DNA of 64,000 nt, taken from an uncultured Prevotella sp. GTDB taxonomy: Bacteria; Bacteroidota; Bacteroidia; Bacteroidales; Bacteroidaceae. The notes under the pieces are model-generated. The model ran no database searches. It was not told the origin of the DNA and saw nothing but the letters and a program-made list of their open reading frames with translations. How positions within the stretch are numbered: position 1 is the stretch's first letter; the number at the start of each line of letters is the position of its first letter. Both the position numbers and the translations under genes were made by a program. Where the stretch lies: contig CAKPZJ010000004.1 in assembly GCA_934204655.1 (NCBI GenBank), forward strand, positions 62,001 to 126,000, written 5' to 3'. This document shows, piece after piece, positions 9,587-17,963 of the stretch.

Positions 9587-10288
9587 ATGAGAAAAGTATA
9601 TTTGTTTGCAGCTATGCTCCTGTCGGCCATGTTGATGGTGAGCTGCGGTGACGAGATAGATAACTATGATGCCCCCAACGGCGGTATCAAGGGCCAGGTG
9701 CTCGATGCCGATACTGGCGAGCCCATTCCCCTGCCTGTTAGCGGTTCGTCTGGCGTCATTATCAACATGAATGAGCTCAACACGGGCGCCACTAAGTCGG
9801 TTGACTTCTATGCCAAGGCTGATGGCTCGTTTGAGAACTCCAAGATGTTCAACGGCGACTATCACATGGTGGTTAATGGCCCGTTCGTGGCTAAGTGCGA
9901 GGGCGATGTCAAGATTAGCGGTCAGACTCAGTTCAACCTGACGGCCACTCCTTATGCCCGTGTTACGGCCAATGTGTCGGTACAGGGCCACGTGGTTACT
10001 GTGGCGTACAAGGCTACGCCCACCCAGGAGGGTGCTACGGTGGCCGAGGTCTATGGTTACTGGAACCTCGCCCCTGGCGTAGACGACAGCAAGTCTAACT
10101 ACGAGGAGCGCCAGGTCGTTAGGAATGTTGCAGAGGGTTCGTTCACCTTCAATCTGGACAACTCGGCCAGCTACAACAAGAACCTGTACAAGATTAAGAG
10201 CAACGGTAACAAGCTCTACTTCCGCGTGGGAGCTAAAACCAGTGGCAAGGTCAACTACAGTACCATCGTAGAGGTGGTAGTACCTTGA
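9587..10288 (+). CDS. DUF3823-family surface lipoprotein of the SusCD operon
   Basis: A 233-residue lipoprotein (lipobox LMVSC, Cys at residue 21). The body begins with YDAPNGGIKGQVLDADTGEP, a carboxypeptidase-regulatory-like beta fold seen in DUF3823 proteins, and continues with a second beta domain (about 120-230). Such proteins usually sit directly after SusD and are thought to be accessory glycan-binding proteins; that role is inferred. It is the last gene of the first SusCD operon, followed at once by a strong hairpin terminator. Confidence 0.75.
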   Translation: MRKVYLFAAMLLSAMLMVSCGDEIDNYDAPNGGIKGQVLDADTGEPIPLPVSGSSGVIINMNELNTGATKSVDFYAKADGSFENSKMFNGDYHMVVNGPFVAKCEGDVKISGQTQFNLTATPYARVTANVSVQGHVVTVAYKATPTQEGATVAEVYGYWNLAPGVDDSKSNYEERQVVRNVAEGSFTFNLDNSASYNKNLYKIKSNGNKLYFRVGAKTSGKVNYSTIVEVVVP

Positions 10289-10310
10289 TGTTCGGTCGTC
10301 GACCGATAAA

Positions 10311-10357
10311 GGCAAGAGGGGAGAGTGCCGCCGGCATCCTCCCCTCAGTCTTTCTAT
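10311..10357 (+). terminator. Rho-independent terminator of the first SusCD operon
   Basis: Stem GAGGGGAGAGTGCC / GGCATCCTCCCCTC (10316-10346) with two internal mismatches and a 3-nt loop, followed by AGTCTTTCT. Bases 10358-10645 show no other feature I can support. Confidence 0.75.
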
Positions 10358-10645
10358 ATATTATAATAATGTATACCTTATTATATAATAGGGCTGTATC
10401 AGTCCCGGTGGTTCTCTGATTGGCGGTGACCACTATTCCTTGTCTGGTGTTGGCAGCGGTAAATGGCGGTATTGCGTGCCTGCTTCCCGTGGGTGCCGTG
10501 GCTCATGGCGGGGCTGTTTGCCTGTTTCCTTCACATGTCGTGGCTAATCTCCAGGCATCCTCTTGTAGCCTTGTGATGCTTCCCCTTTTATCATAAATTG
10601 TGCCAATAACTGGACTTATGGCGGCGGCTAACGCCCCGAAAACGG

Positions 10646-10772
10646 TTATAAAAATCGGAGCCATGAAAAATTGAATAGTTTGATACTCAGCGTTGATAGT
10701 GGTTGTAGACTCTATATTTTTTATAATCAGTACAATAGTACACATGTGCGCGTAATATATTATGTAAATTTG
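10646..10772 (+). promoter_or_regulatory. PUL-type promoter B with conserved upstream blocks
   Basis: TTATAAAAAT at 10646, CTCAG at 10686 (offset 40), CTATATT at 10712 (offset 66), -7 box TAAATTTG at 10765-10772 (offset 119). An extra ATAATCAGTA lies at 10723. The transcribed start AGCGTCAATTTG is shared with promoter A. Drives the GH43 gene at 10828. Confidence 0.6.
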
Positions 10773-10827
10773 CAGCGTCAATTTGTAAGTGATTACTAAC
10801 CCCTAAAGGATTACAAAACTATTCGAT

Positions 10828-13593
10828 ATGTCTATGAGACGGATATTTACCCTTTTATTGCTGGGTATGGCTATGTTGGCTTGGGCCGACAATATACCCG
10901 AGAGTGAAGTGAAGACAGCTGACCCATTCGTAATGCTCGATGGCGATACCTACTACTGCTACGGTACCCGTGCGGGTAACCCCAACAAGGGCTTCGAGGC
11001 TTTCTCGTCCAAGGATCTGAAGACCTGGAAACGCGAAGGCTATGTTATTCAGACTGGGCACAACCTCTACTGGGCCCCCGAGGTCTACAAGTTTGATGGC
11101 AAGTACTATATGTACTACTCGGCTAACCATAAGCTCTATGTAGCTGTTGCCGACTCTCCCCTGGGCCCGTTCCGGGATGTTACGGGTACTCCCATGGTCG
11201 ATTTTGGCAAGAACACTATCGATAACACTATCTTCACCGACACCCTTGAGGACGGTCGGGTAGAGCAGTGGATGTTCTTCGTGGTCGAAGATGGTCAGAA
11301 CATGATTTATCGCTGTAAGGTCAACCCCGACCACGTCACCGTGGATGCCAGCACCATTGTTAAGGTGTTTGGCGCTGACCAGGCCTACGAGAAAAAGGTC
11401 GGCTACCGCTGTACTGAGGGTCCCATCGTGGTTAAGGCACCCAAGCCCCTGCGTGGCAAGTATCGCTACTACCTCTGCTATTCTGCCAATACGTACAACA
11501 GCCCTTACTACTGTGTATGTTACGCCTATACCACCGACATAGCAAGCAACCGGTGGACTAAGTACACCGGCAACCCCATCCTGTCGTACGACAAGGAGCC
11601 CATCAAGTATCAGGTGTACGGCCCTGGCCATCACGGCCACTTCTATGATAAGGAGGGCAAGTTGCGCATCATGTTCCACGGCTACAAGACAGCCAAGTGT
11701 AAGGGTACCCGCCGTGTATATATAGGTACAATGAAAGCTACATCGACCAAAATAGAGATGGATGCCGATGATCCGATTATCTCTCCGAAGCTGTATATGG
11801 GCGGCTACGATGTATGTGACTCTACTACGACCGCCGTTCAGGTGGGTACCAGCGTGTGTGCCGACTTGACGAACAACGGGCACAAGGATATGATCTTCGC
11901 AGGTAAGGCCCGCGACGGATTCTTGAAGTATGCCGACTGGAAAGACCGCGTGCTGGCCGGGCGAACCAACGGTGCTTACTGGAACACTACCATGCTCTTT
12001 GACCCAGCTACCAAGAAGTGGACCACCAAGGCCAATGGGCTCAAAACCATGTACCGCCCGGTGGTGGTGCCCTGCGATATCAATATGGATGGTAACATTG
12101 ACGTGATAACCTTTGACACCTTGGGCATCTCGTCGCCTGCTACCACTACGGCAGATGCCTTGGCCCGCGAGGGACTTTTCCTGGGCGATGGCGAGGGTAA
12201 CTTTACCCGTCAGGAGCTCAAGTTTGTAGACGAGGCGGGCAATCCCACTACCTTTAATATGATAGCCCCGTTGGCCGCCGATGTAGCCGACTTTAACAAC
12301 GACGGCTTGCCAGACATCGTGCTGGCTGGCTTTCGCGTCAATGTGCAGAATGCGAACGTAGTTCTTATCAATCAGGGCAACTTCACGTTCAAGGTATATA
12401 CCTGGGACGCTACCCGTAAGTTCGTGTCGGCCGTGTTGGCAGCCCATGACTTCAACAATGATGGGCTGACAGACTTTATTGTGAGCGGCAATATCAACAA
12501 CGGCTCAGCGCCCTACGTGGCCATCTATATGGGCAACGCCGCTAAGCCCGGGACTTTTACCGTGCGCTCGGTGGGCAACCTGGCCATGCAGAACTTGGCC
12601 AATGGTACCGTGCTGGTCGGCGATATTAACAATGATGGCTGGCTGGACGTCTTTCTTCAGGGCTCCTCTGGCAAGATGGGCGACATTAACGCTTTCCGCC
12701 AGCATGTCTATCTGAACAAGAAGTCGCAGAAAGCCTTGGCATTTACAACCGATAAGAATACCGATGCCGAGCTTTCGGGCAACAGCAAGATCGTGCGCAT
12801 CCAGAATGCTACCCCCACCAGTGGTGGCATCATCGACTGGGACGGCGATGGCCAGTTCGACGTGGTGGTGACTGGTCGTACAGAGTACTTCCAGACCCAG
12901 TTGGGTTACCTCTACCGCAATGTTGACGGCCACCTCAAGCAGGACTGCGTTGTTTCTGGTGGTTCGGCCTCTACAGTGGCCTTCCCCGACTGGGATGGCG
13001 ATGGCGTGAAGGACTATTACAATGCCGGTTACTCTACCGATGACCTGAGTTTTGATACCGACTACAAAGGCATCCGCTCTACTATATATTTAAATAAGGT
13101 AACCGAGGCTCCCGCGCGCCCCGACTGTCCCACCATGTTAGCAGCTGATGGCAAGGCTGGGGCCGTGACCCTCTCCTGGACACCCGCGACCACCGCGCTC
13201 GACAATACCACCTACGAGATATTTGTCAAGAACGCCGAGGGCAAGCTCATTACCCAGACCCTCTCGCACATAGGCGGCTCGCTCGATGGCGTGCGCAAGG
13301 TTAACCGCCTGGGAGCTATGGGCTGCAACAAGCAAGTTACCCTCAGTCTGCCCGAGGGCTCTTATACCTGGGGTGTGCAGGCCATCAATGCTGCCTACGA
13401 CGGCTCTGAGTTTGCCACAGCTAAGTTTGACGTTACCGCAGGCGCTGTTACCGGCATCGATGCCCCCGTGCATCAGCCCGTGCGTGTCGTGGCTCTGTAC
13501 AATGTACGCGGCCAGCGTGTAGATGCCAGCACCAAGGGTCTGGTGATAGCCAAGTACTCTGACGGAAGCGTAAAGAAAATACTAATCAGATAA
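10828..13593 (+). CDS. Secreted GH43 glycosidase fused to an FG-GAP/VCBS repeat propeller
   Basis: A 921-residue secreted protein. After a signal peptide (about 1-20) comes a GH43 five-bladed catalytic domain (about 25-335): ADPFV with the base Asp32, WAPEVYKFDGKYYMYYS, IDNTIF with pKa-modulator Asp132, TEGP with general acid Glu197 and GPGHHGH near residue 268. Then seven calcium-type FG-GAP motifs (DxNxDGxxD, about 345-735), an Fn3-like domain (about 760-880) and a C-terminal tail YNVRGQRV … GLVIAKYSDG that resembles a sorting domain. GH43 members are mostly alpha-L-arabinofuranosidases and beta-xylosidases; the exact specificity is open. First gene of its own transcript (promoter B), 16 nt before the next gene. 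Confidence 0.85.
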   Translation: MSMRRIFTLLLLGMAMLAWADNIPESEVKTADPFVMLDGDTYYCYGTRAGNPNKGFEAFSSKDLKTWKREGYVIQTGHNLYWAPEVYKFDGKYYMYYSANHKLYVAVADSPLGPFRDVTGTPMVDFGKNTIDNTIFTDTLEDGRVEQWMFFVVEDGQNMIYRCKVNPDHVTVDASTIVKVFGADQAYEKKVGYRCTEGPIVVKAPKPLRGKYRYYLCYSANTYNSPYYCVCYAYTTDIASNRWTKYTGNPILSYDKEPIKYQVYGPGHHGHFYDKEGKLRIMFHGYKTAKCKGTRRVYIGTMKATSTKIEMDADDPIISPKLYMGGYDVCDSTTTAVQVGTSVCADLTNNGHKDMIFAGKARDGFLKYADWKDRVLAGRTNGAYWNTTMLFDPATKKWTTKANGLKTMYRPVVVPCDINMDGNIDVITFDTLGISSPATTTADALAREGLFLGDGEGNFTRQELKFVDEAGNPTTFNMIAPLAADVADFNNDGLPDIVLAGFRVNVQNANVVLINQGNFTFKVYTWDATRKFVSAVLAAHDFNNDGLTDFIVSGNINNGSAPYVAIYMGNAAKPGTFTVRSVGNLAMQNLANGTVLVGDINNDGWLDVFLQGSSGKMGDINAFRQHVYLNKKSQKALAFTTDKNTDAELSGNSKIVRIQNATPTSGGIIDWDGDGQFDVVVTGRTEYFQTQLGYLYRNVDGHLKQDCVVSGGSASTVAFPDWDGDGVKDYYNAGYSTDDLSFDTDYKGIRSTIYLNKVTEAPARPDCPTMLAADGKAGAVTLSWTPATTALDNTTYEIFVKNAEGKLITQTLSHIGGSLDGVRKVNRLGAMGCNKQVTLSLPEGSYTWGVQAINAAYDGSEFATAKFDVTAGAVTGIDAPVHQPVRVVALYNVRGQRVDASTKGLVIAKYSDGSVKKILIR

Positions 13594-13609
13594 GTTAATC
13601 AGAACAATT

Positions 13610-15793
13610 ATGATGAACAAACATTTACTTAGCTTTTTGATGCTGTCATCGCTGTGCGCGACGGCCAGCGCACAGAACAGCTTATCGGTAGACCTAACCG
13701 ATAAGCTGTTAGTGAACCCAGACTTCGAGCTGTTCGAGTGCAAGGTGAAGCCCGCGAACCAGAGTAAGGCCGCAGAGATAGAGGCCCTGCCTGAGTTTGG
13801 CCAGCTTCTCCGTTTCAAGGACGAATACAAGACCGATGCAGCTACCGCTGTCTATCGCGAGGCTGCCCGTGGCGTGCCTTATGGCTGGAGTATGAGTCAG
13901 CCTGAGACGGGCGAGGAGGGTGGCTTTGGCGGCAACTCGTATGGTATCAATTCCGATGCCTACAATGCTCATGGCAATGCGGCCTGTTGGTTCAGCCAGG
14001 GAACATTCCCTGAGGGTTGGAAGCTCTATCAGACCATCCCCGCCAGCAAGTTAGAGCCCGGATTGTACAAAGTTACCTGCCTGCTCTGGCAAGAGGTGTC
14101 CCTCAACAAGGCCAGCAACACCATTACTACCTATCAGGAAGGTTATACTTATACGAACATCGCCGGTACTTGTTGTCTGTTCGCCAATAACAGCGTGCAG
14201 TACTACGGCCGCAAGGATGACTACAACGAGGCCGGCCTTACTCCCACCGACGAGGTTGTAACATACGCCAACCACATGTTTGGGCTCAACAAAAATGGTG
14301 TTAAGCTGCACCCCATGGTGGTTTACGTCAACGTCAAGGAGGGTGAGGATCTTACCATCGGTATCCGTACCTCTCATATAGATAAGTATGGCAACCCACG
14401 TGGTAACCGTTCGGGCTGGTTCAAGGCCGACAACTTCCGCGTAGAGAAAGTGCTCTCGCAGCCTGAGAAAGATGCTGATGAGTTTACTGCCGAGGTGCTC
14501 ACGAATAGCAGCTTTGAGCTGGACCACAACGGCGAGGTGACCGACAAGCAGATATGCAATGGCGACTCACATGCCAGCCAGACTCCTGGTAGCGATGGCT
14601 ACAACCCTGACTTTACTTATTATGGTTGGGAGAACGACAACCTGCCCGACGACTACGGCCAGCATCCCAACTTCTGCTGGGGCCTGATGGGCCACAATGC
14701 TGGTTACATGGACGGCAAGAATACTCCTATGGAGGGCACCCGTCTGTATCAGTACATCGATGCCGACAAGTTAGAGCCCGGTGTGTACACCCTCAGCTGT
14801 ATGGCTTGGCAGCCCACCGACCTGAAAGGCTTTGGCCAGTTCCGTATCTATGCTGACAATGGTAACAACACTTATGTTACCTACTACGGTGTTGAGTCCA
14901 AGTACGAGAAGAACCAGACCGAGGGCGAGATAGCTACCTTCGCCGGTCTTCCCGGTGGTGTGGACTCTTACTCTAAGCGTTCGCGCATCCTTGAGGATAT
15001 GTATGTCAACATTCCCGTCTATCCCGGTCAGGACCTGGAGGTAGGACTGAAGACTGGTGGCCAGAATGGCGATGCCGATGAGGCCGTCGTACACGCTGGC
15101 GCTTTCCACATAGACTACTTCCGTATCTCCAAGACCTCTAACCTGCCTGTTAACTACACAGCAGAGGCTAACGAGGTACAGGCTGAGAGCTACAAGGTTC
15201 GTGCTACACTCAACTGCACTGTTGCCAACAACACTTGGAACACCGTATGTCTGCCTTTCGCCCTCAATGCAGCCGACATCCAGACCATATTCGGTAAGGG
15301 TGCCAGGGTGGCAGCCTTTGATGGTGCCGACGCCACCACTGCCAACTTCAAGACCGTTGCCGAGATGGAAGCCGGTGTACCTTACCTGGTATATGCTACC
15401 GACGCCCTGCCCGCACCGATGGTCATCGACGACGTAGTGATAACCAAGTCATCTGCCGAGACCGTTACCAAGGGTAACTTCAGCTTCGTAGGCGGTTTCT
15501 CTGCTACCACTATTAACGCCGGCGACCAGAACAGCCTGGTAGTTAACGGTGACGGAACCCTGAAGCCCGCTGCTGAGGCAGCCACGGTCAATGCTTTCCA
15601 CGCTTATATGAAGTCGGCTACCGGCGGTGCCGCCACCTATACTGTAAATGGTACTGTAGTAACCGGTATCGACAGCATTACCACCGGGGCCGAGGCTAAG
15701 GACGCTAAGGTGTTCAACCTGGCTGGTCAGCGTGTCAACAATGATGCCAAGGGCGTGGTAATCGCCAATGGCAAGACCATTATCAAGAAGTAA
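13610..15793 (+). CDS. Secreted protein with two copies of a putative glycan-binding module
   Basis: A 727-residue protein with a signal peptide (cut near ASAQ, residue 22) and no recognisable catalytic domain. Residues about 33-282 and 297-508 are two copies of a beta-rich module: LLVNPDFEL, GVPYGW, SYGIN, CWF, LYQTIPASKLEPGLYKVTC, CRLFANN-like, QYYG and GWFKADNFRVEKV. The module recurs in both downstream GH115 enzymes. Residues about 530-680 hold a 'NTWNTVCLPF' domain common in Prevotella secreted proteins, and the end is FNLAGQRVNNDAKGVVIANG, a sorting-like tail. Co-transcribed with the GH43 gene and closed by a strong terminator. A carbohydrate-binding role is inference from module sharing. 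Confidence 0.7.
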   Translation: MMNKHLLSFLMLSSLCATASAQNSLSVDLTDKLLVNPDFELFECKVKPANQSKAAEIEALPEFGQLLRFKDEYKTDAATAVYREAARGVPYGWSMSQPETGEEGGFGGNSYGINSDAYNAHGNAACWFSQGTFPEGWKLYQTIPASKLEPGLYKVTCLLWQEVSLNKASNTITTYQEGYTYTNIAGTCCLFANNSVQYYGRKDDYNEAGLTPTDEVVTYANHMFGLNKNGVKLHPMVVYVNVKEGEDLTIGIRTSHIDKYGNPRGNRSGWFKADNFRVEKVLSQPEKDADEFTAEVLTNSSFELDHNGEVTDKQICNGDSHASQTPGSDGYNPDFTYYGWENDNLPDDYGQHPNFCWGLMGHNAGYMDGKNTPMEGTRLYQYIDADKLEPGVYTLSCMAWQPTDLKGFGQFRIYADNGNNTYVTYYGVESKYEKNQTEGEIATFAGLPGGVDSYSKRSRILEDMYVNIPVYPGQDLEVGLKTGGQNGDADEAVVHAGAFHIDYFRISKTSNLPVNYTAEANEVQAESYKVRATLNCTVANNTWNTVCLPFALNAADIQTIFGKGARVAAFDGADATTANFKTVAEMEAGVPYLVYATDALPAPMVIDDVVITKSSAETVTKGNFSFVGGFSATTINAGDQNSLVVNGDGTLKPAAEAATVNAFHAYMKSATGGAATYTVNGTVVTGIDSITTGAEAKDAKVFNLAGQRVNNDAKGVVIANGKTIIKK

Positions 15794-15805
15794 TATACCA
15801 CCACG

Positions 15806-15845
15806 AAAGGCCCTGCCGTACCTATGTGCGGTAGGGCCTTTTTTA
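15806..15845 (+). terminator. Rho-independent terminator after the GH43 operon
   Basis: AAGGCCCTGCCG … CGGTAGGGCCTT (15807-15840) forms a 12-bp stem with one G-U pair, followed by a T tract. It contains an upstream in-frame ATG at 15824, which argues for the later GH127 start at 15893. No separate promoter is evident before GH127, so partial read-through may feed it. Confidence 0.85.
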
Positions 15846-15892
15846 ATAGCCATTTGATCACTCTTCCCAGACAAGAGCCAACCCACATAGAG

Positions 15893-17881
15893 ATGACAAA
15901 GAAAGGGTTTATCTTATCGCTGGTGCTGGCCGCCTCAGGCGCAGCCTTCGCCCAGCCTTACGCCGCCTATCACGACGGACTGATACGCCACATACAGCCC
16001 AAAGGCTGGATCAACGAGTTCCTGAACCGCCAGCGTACCGGCATGACTGGCCATCCCGAGGCGATAGCCTATCCTTACAACACCTGTCTATGGGCTGGCG
16101 AGATAGCCCGTCAGAACGAGTGCTCGTTTGCCAAGGACTGGTGGCGTTACGAGCAGAGCGCCTACTATACCGACGGCCTGCTCCGTCTGGGTTATGTCCT
16201 CGGCGACACCGCCTTTATCAACAAGGGCGAGCGGGGCATACGTTACACCATCGACCACGCACAGCCCAATGGTCGCCTGGGCAATGTTAAGATAGAGTCG
16301 CAGTGGCCTATGGCCGTATTTTTCAGGGCCATGAAAGCCGCCTATGAGTACCGGGCCGATGCCGCGATACCCCAGGCGTTAGAGCGCCATTATCTCAGCC
16401 TGAGTGTAGACCAGCTGGTCAAGGGCCGTCGCCACATCGTCAACCTGGAAGGTATGCTGTGGACTTACGGCATTACCCACAACGCCCAGCTCTTGGCCCA
16501 CGCCGAGCAGGCTTACAATCGCGGCGGATTTGAACTCGATGCCCGCGCTGCTGGCAGTGACAAGCTCATCAAGATGCACGGCGTTACCTACTGCGAAATG
16601 CTCAAGATACCCCTCCTCTTATATGCTTACACCGGTAAGCAGCAGTATTTAGACCTGGCACTCCATGCCGAGCGCAAGCTGGAACGCGACCACCTGTTGC
16701 CCGATGGCGTTCCCACAAGTGCCGAGTTTACCTCGGGCAACTCGATAGACATCGCCCACGAGACATGCGACATTGCCGACTACACCTGGTCGCTCGGCTA
16801 CTTTCTCACCGTTACCGGCCGCGCCGAGTGGGCCGACCGCATAGAGCGCGCCGTGTTCAATGCCGGCTTAGGGTGTGTCACCAAGGACTTCAAGTCGCTC
16901 CAGTACTTCTCATCGGCTAACCAGCTGATTGCCACGGGTACCTCTGACAACAACGCGTTTAAGCGGGGCAAGACCTGGATGCAGTATAGACCCATACATG
17001 AGACCGAGTGCTGCGCCGGAAACGTTCACCGCATCATGCCCAACTACGTTTCGCGTATGTGGCTTACCGATAACCAGGGCGGAGTGGTTGCGGCTCTCTT
17101 CGGGCCCTCCCGCATCAGTACATCTATTAATAAGGTACCTGTACAGATAACCGAAAATACCCGCTATCCCTTTAGCACACAGATAGAGTTTACCATACAC
17201 ACCCCCAAGAGCGTAAAGTTCCCCTTCAGGATACGCATACCGGGCTGGGCCAAGTCCGCCCGGCTCACCGTTAACGGTCGCAGCGTGCCCTGTGCCCCTG
17301 CCACCTTTGCCACCATATCCCGCAAGTTTAAGGATGGCGACAAGGTATGTCTGACCATGGACGCCCCTGTCAAGGTGAATACCATTGCCGGTCAGGGCAT
17401 GTACGTGGAGCGTGGCCCGCTGCTCTATAGCTACGCCATACCGCAGACCGTGACCGAGGACACCACCACCTACGCCAATATGAGCGGAAAGAAATCGGCC
17501 AACCCCGACTTTAAATGCTGGTCGATACGCCCGGCAGGTGCCTTTAACTATGCCATAGACCCCACGCTACTCTCGCAGCATGGGGCACTTACCGCAGCAC
17601 ACAAGGAGCAGACTGATGGCTATCCCTTTGACATCCAGAATACCCCCGAGAGTATTCAGCTGCCCGTCAGACGTATCGCGTGGACACTGGAGAAAGGCAC
17701 CCTCAACCCCCTGTTGCCCGCTCCCGGCAAGGTGGTTCCCACCGATACGGTAGAAACCGTCACGCTGGTGCCCTACGGCTGTACCGAGCTGCGCCTCACC
17801 GTATTCCCGGTGGTAAAGAGCGCCTCTTGCTGCCAGAAAGCTGCCGCAACCCCGCAGCAGACCGCTACACGTAAAGAATAA
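15893..17881 (+). CDS. GH127-type beta-L-arabinofuranosidase (DUF1680 clan)
   Basis: A 662-residue exported enzyme (signal peptide MTKKGFILSLVLAASGAAFA) predicted to release beta-L-arabinofuranose. It has the (alpha/alpha)6-barrel family motifs, and the zinc/cysteine site of GH127 is visible: HETCD gives Glu290 and Cys292, and HETECCAGN gives Glu372, Cys373 and Cys374, with spacing like that known for HypBA1 (one Cys as nucleophile). A C-terminal beta-sandwich (about 420-600) follows. GH146 is a close alternative assignment. The start at 15893 is chosen because the longer frame begins inside the terminator hairpin and lacks a signal peptide. The GH115 gene follows 82 nt later. Confidence 0.85.
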   Translation: MTKKGFILSLVLAASGAAFAQPYAAYHDGLIRHIQPKGWINEFLNRQRTGMTGHPEAIAYPYNTCLWAGEIARQNECSFAKDWWRYEQSAYYTDGLLRLGYVLGDTAFINKGERGIRYTIDHAQPNGRLGNVKIESQWPMAVFFRAMKAAYEYRADAAIPQALERHYLSLSVDQLVKGRRHIVNLEGMLWTYGITHNAQLLAHAEQAYNRGGFELDARAAGSDKLIKMHGVTYCEMLKIPLLLYAYTGKQQYLDLALHAERKLERDHLLPDGVPTSAEFTSGNSIDIAHETCDIADYTWSLGYFLTVTGRAEWADRIERAVFNAGLGCVTKDFKSLQYFSSANQLIATGTSDNNAFKRGKTWMQYRPIHETECCAGNVHRIMPNYVSRMWLTDNQGGVVAALFGPSRISTSINKVPVQITENTRYPFSTQIEFTIHTPKSVKFPFRIRIPGWAKSARLTVNGRSVPCAPATFATISRKFKDGDKVCLTMDAPVKVNTIAGQGMYVERGPLLYSYAIPQTVTEDTTTYANMSGKKSANPDFKCWSIRPAGAFNYAIDPTLLSQHGALTAAHKEQTDGYPFDIQNTPESIQLPVRRIAWTLEKGTLNPLLPAPGKVVPTDTVETVTLVPYGCTELRLTVFPVVKSASCCQKAAATPQQTATRKE

Positions 17882-17886
17882 ATTCG

Positions 17887-17925
17887 CGCAGGGCGTGGGG
17901 GCCACAGCCGCCCTTGCGCCCTGCG
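17887..17925 (+). other. GC-rich hairpin between GH127 and GH115 genes
   Basis: CGCAGGGCG / CGCCCTGCG is a perfect 9-bp stem (17887-17925). It has no T tract, only TCATATATACC, so it may slow or partly stop transcription or stabilise mRNA ends; it is not a convincing terminator. Confidence 0.4.
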
Positions 17926-17963
17926 TCATATATACCTTATTATATATAGTAACTACAACCATT

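Noticed and set aside
10503-10781. 92-codon minus-strand frame before the GH43 gene
   Set aside because: It covers the shared promoter blocks and -7 box; hydrophobic look comes from AT-rich DNA.
10855-12447. 530-codon open frame antisense to the GH43 gene
   Set aside because: Fully inside a gene with a clear catalytic triad on the other strand; no recognisable domain.
15824-15892. Upstream ATG of the GH127 gene
   Set aside because: It lies inside a terminator hairpin and would hide the signal peptide.
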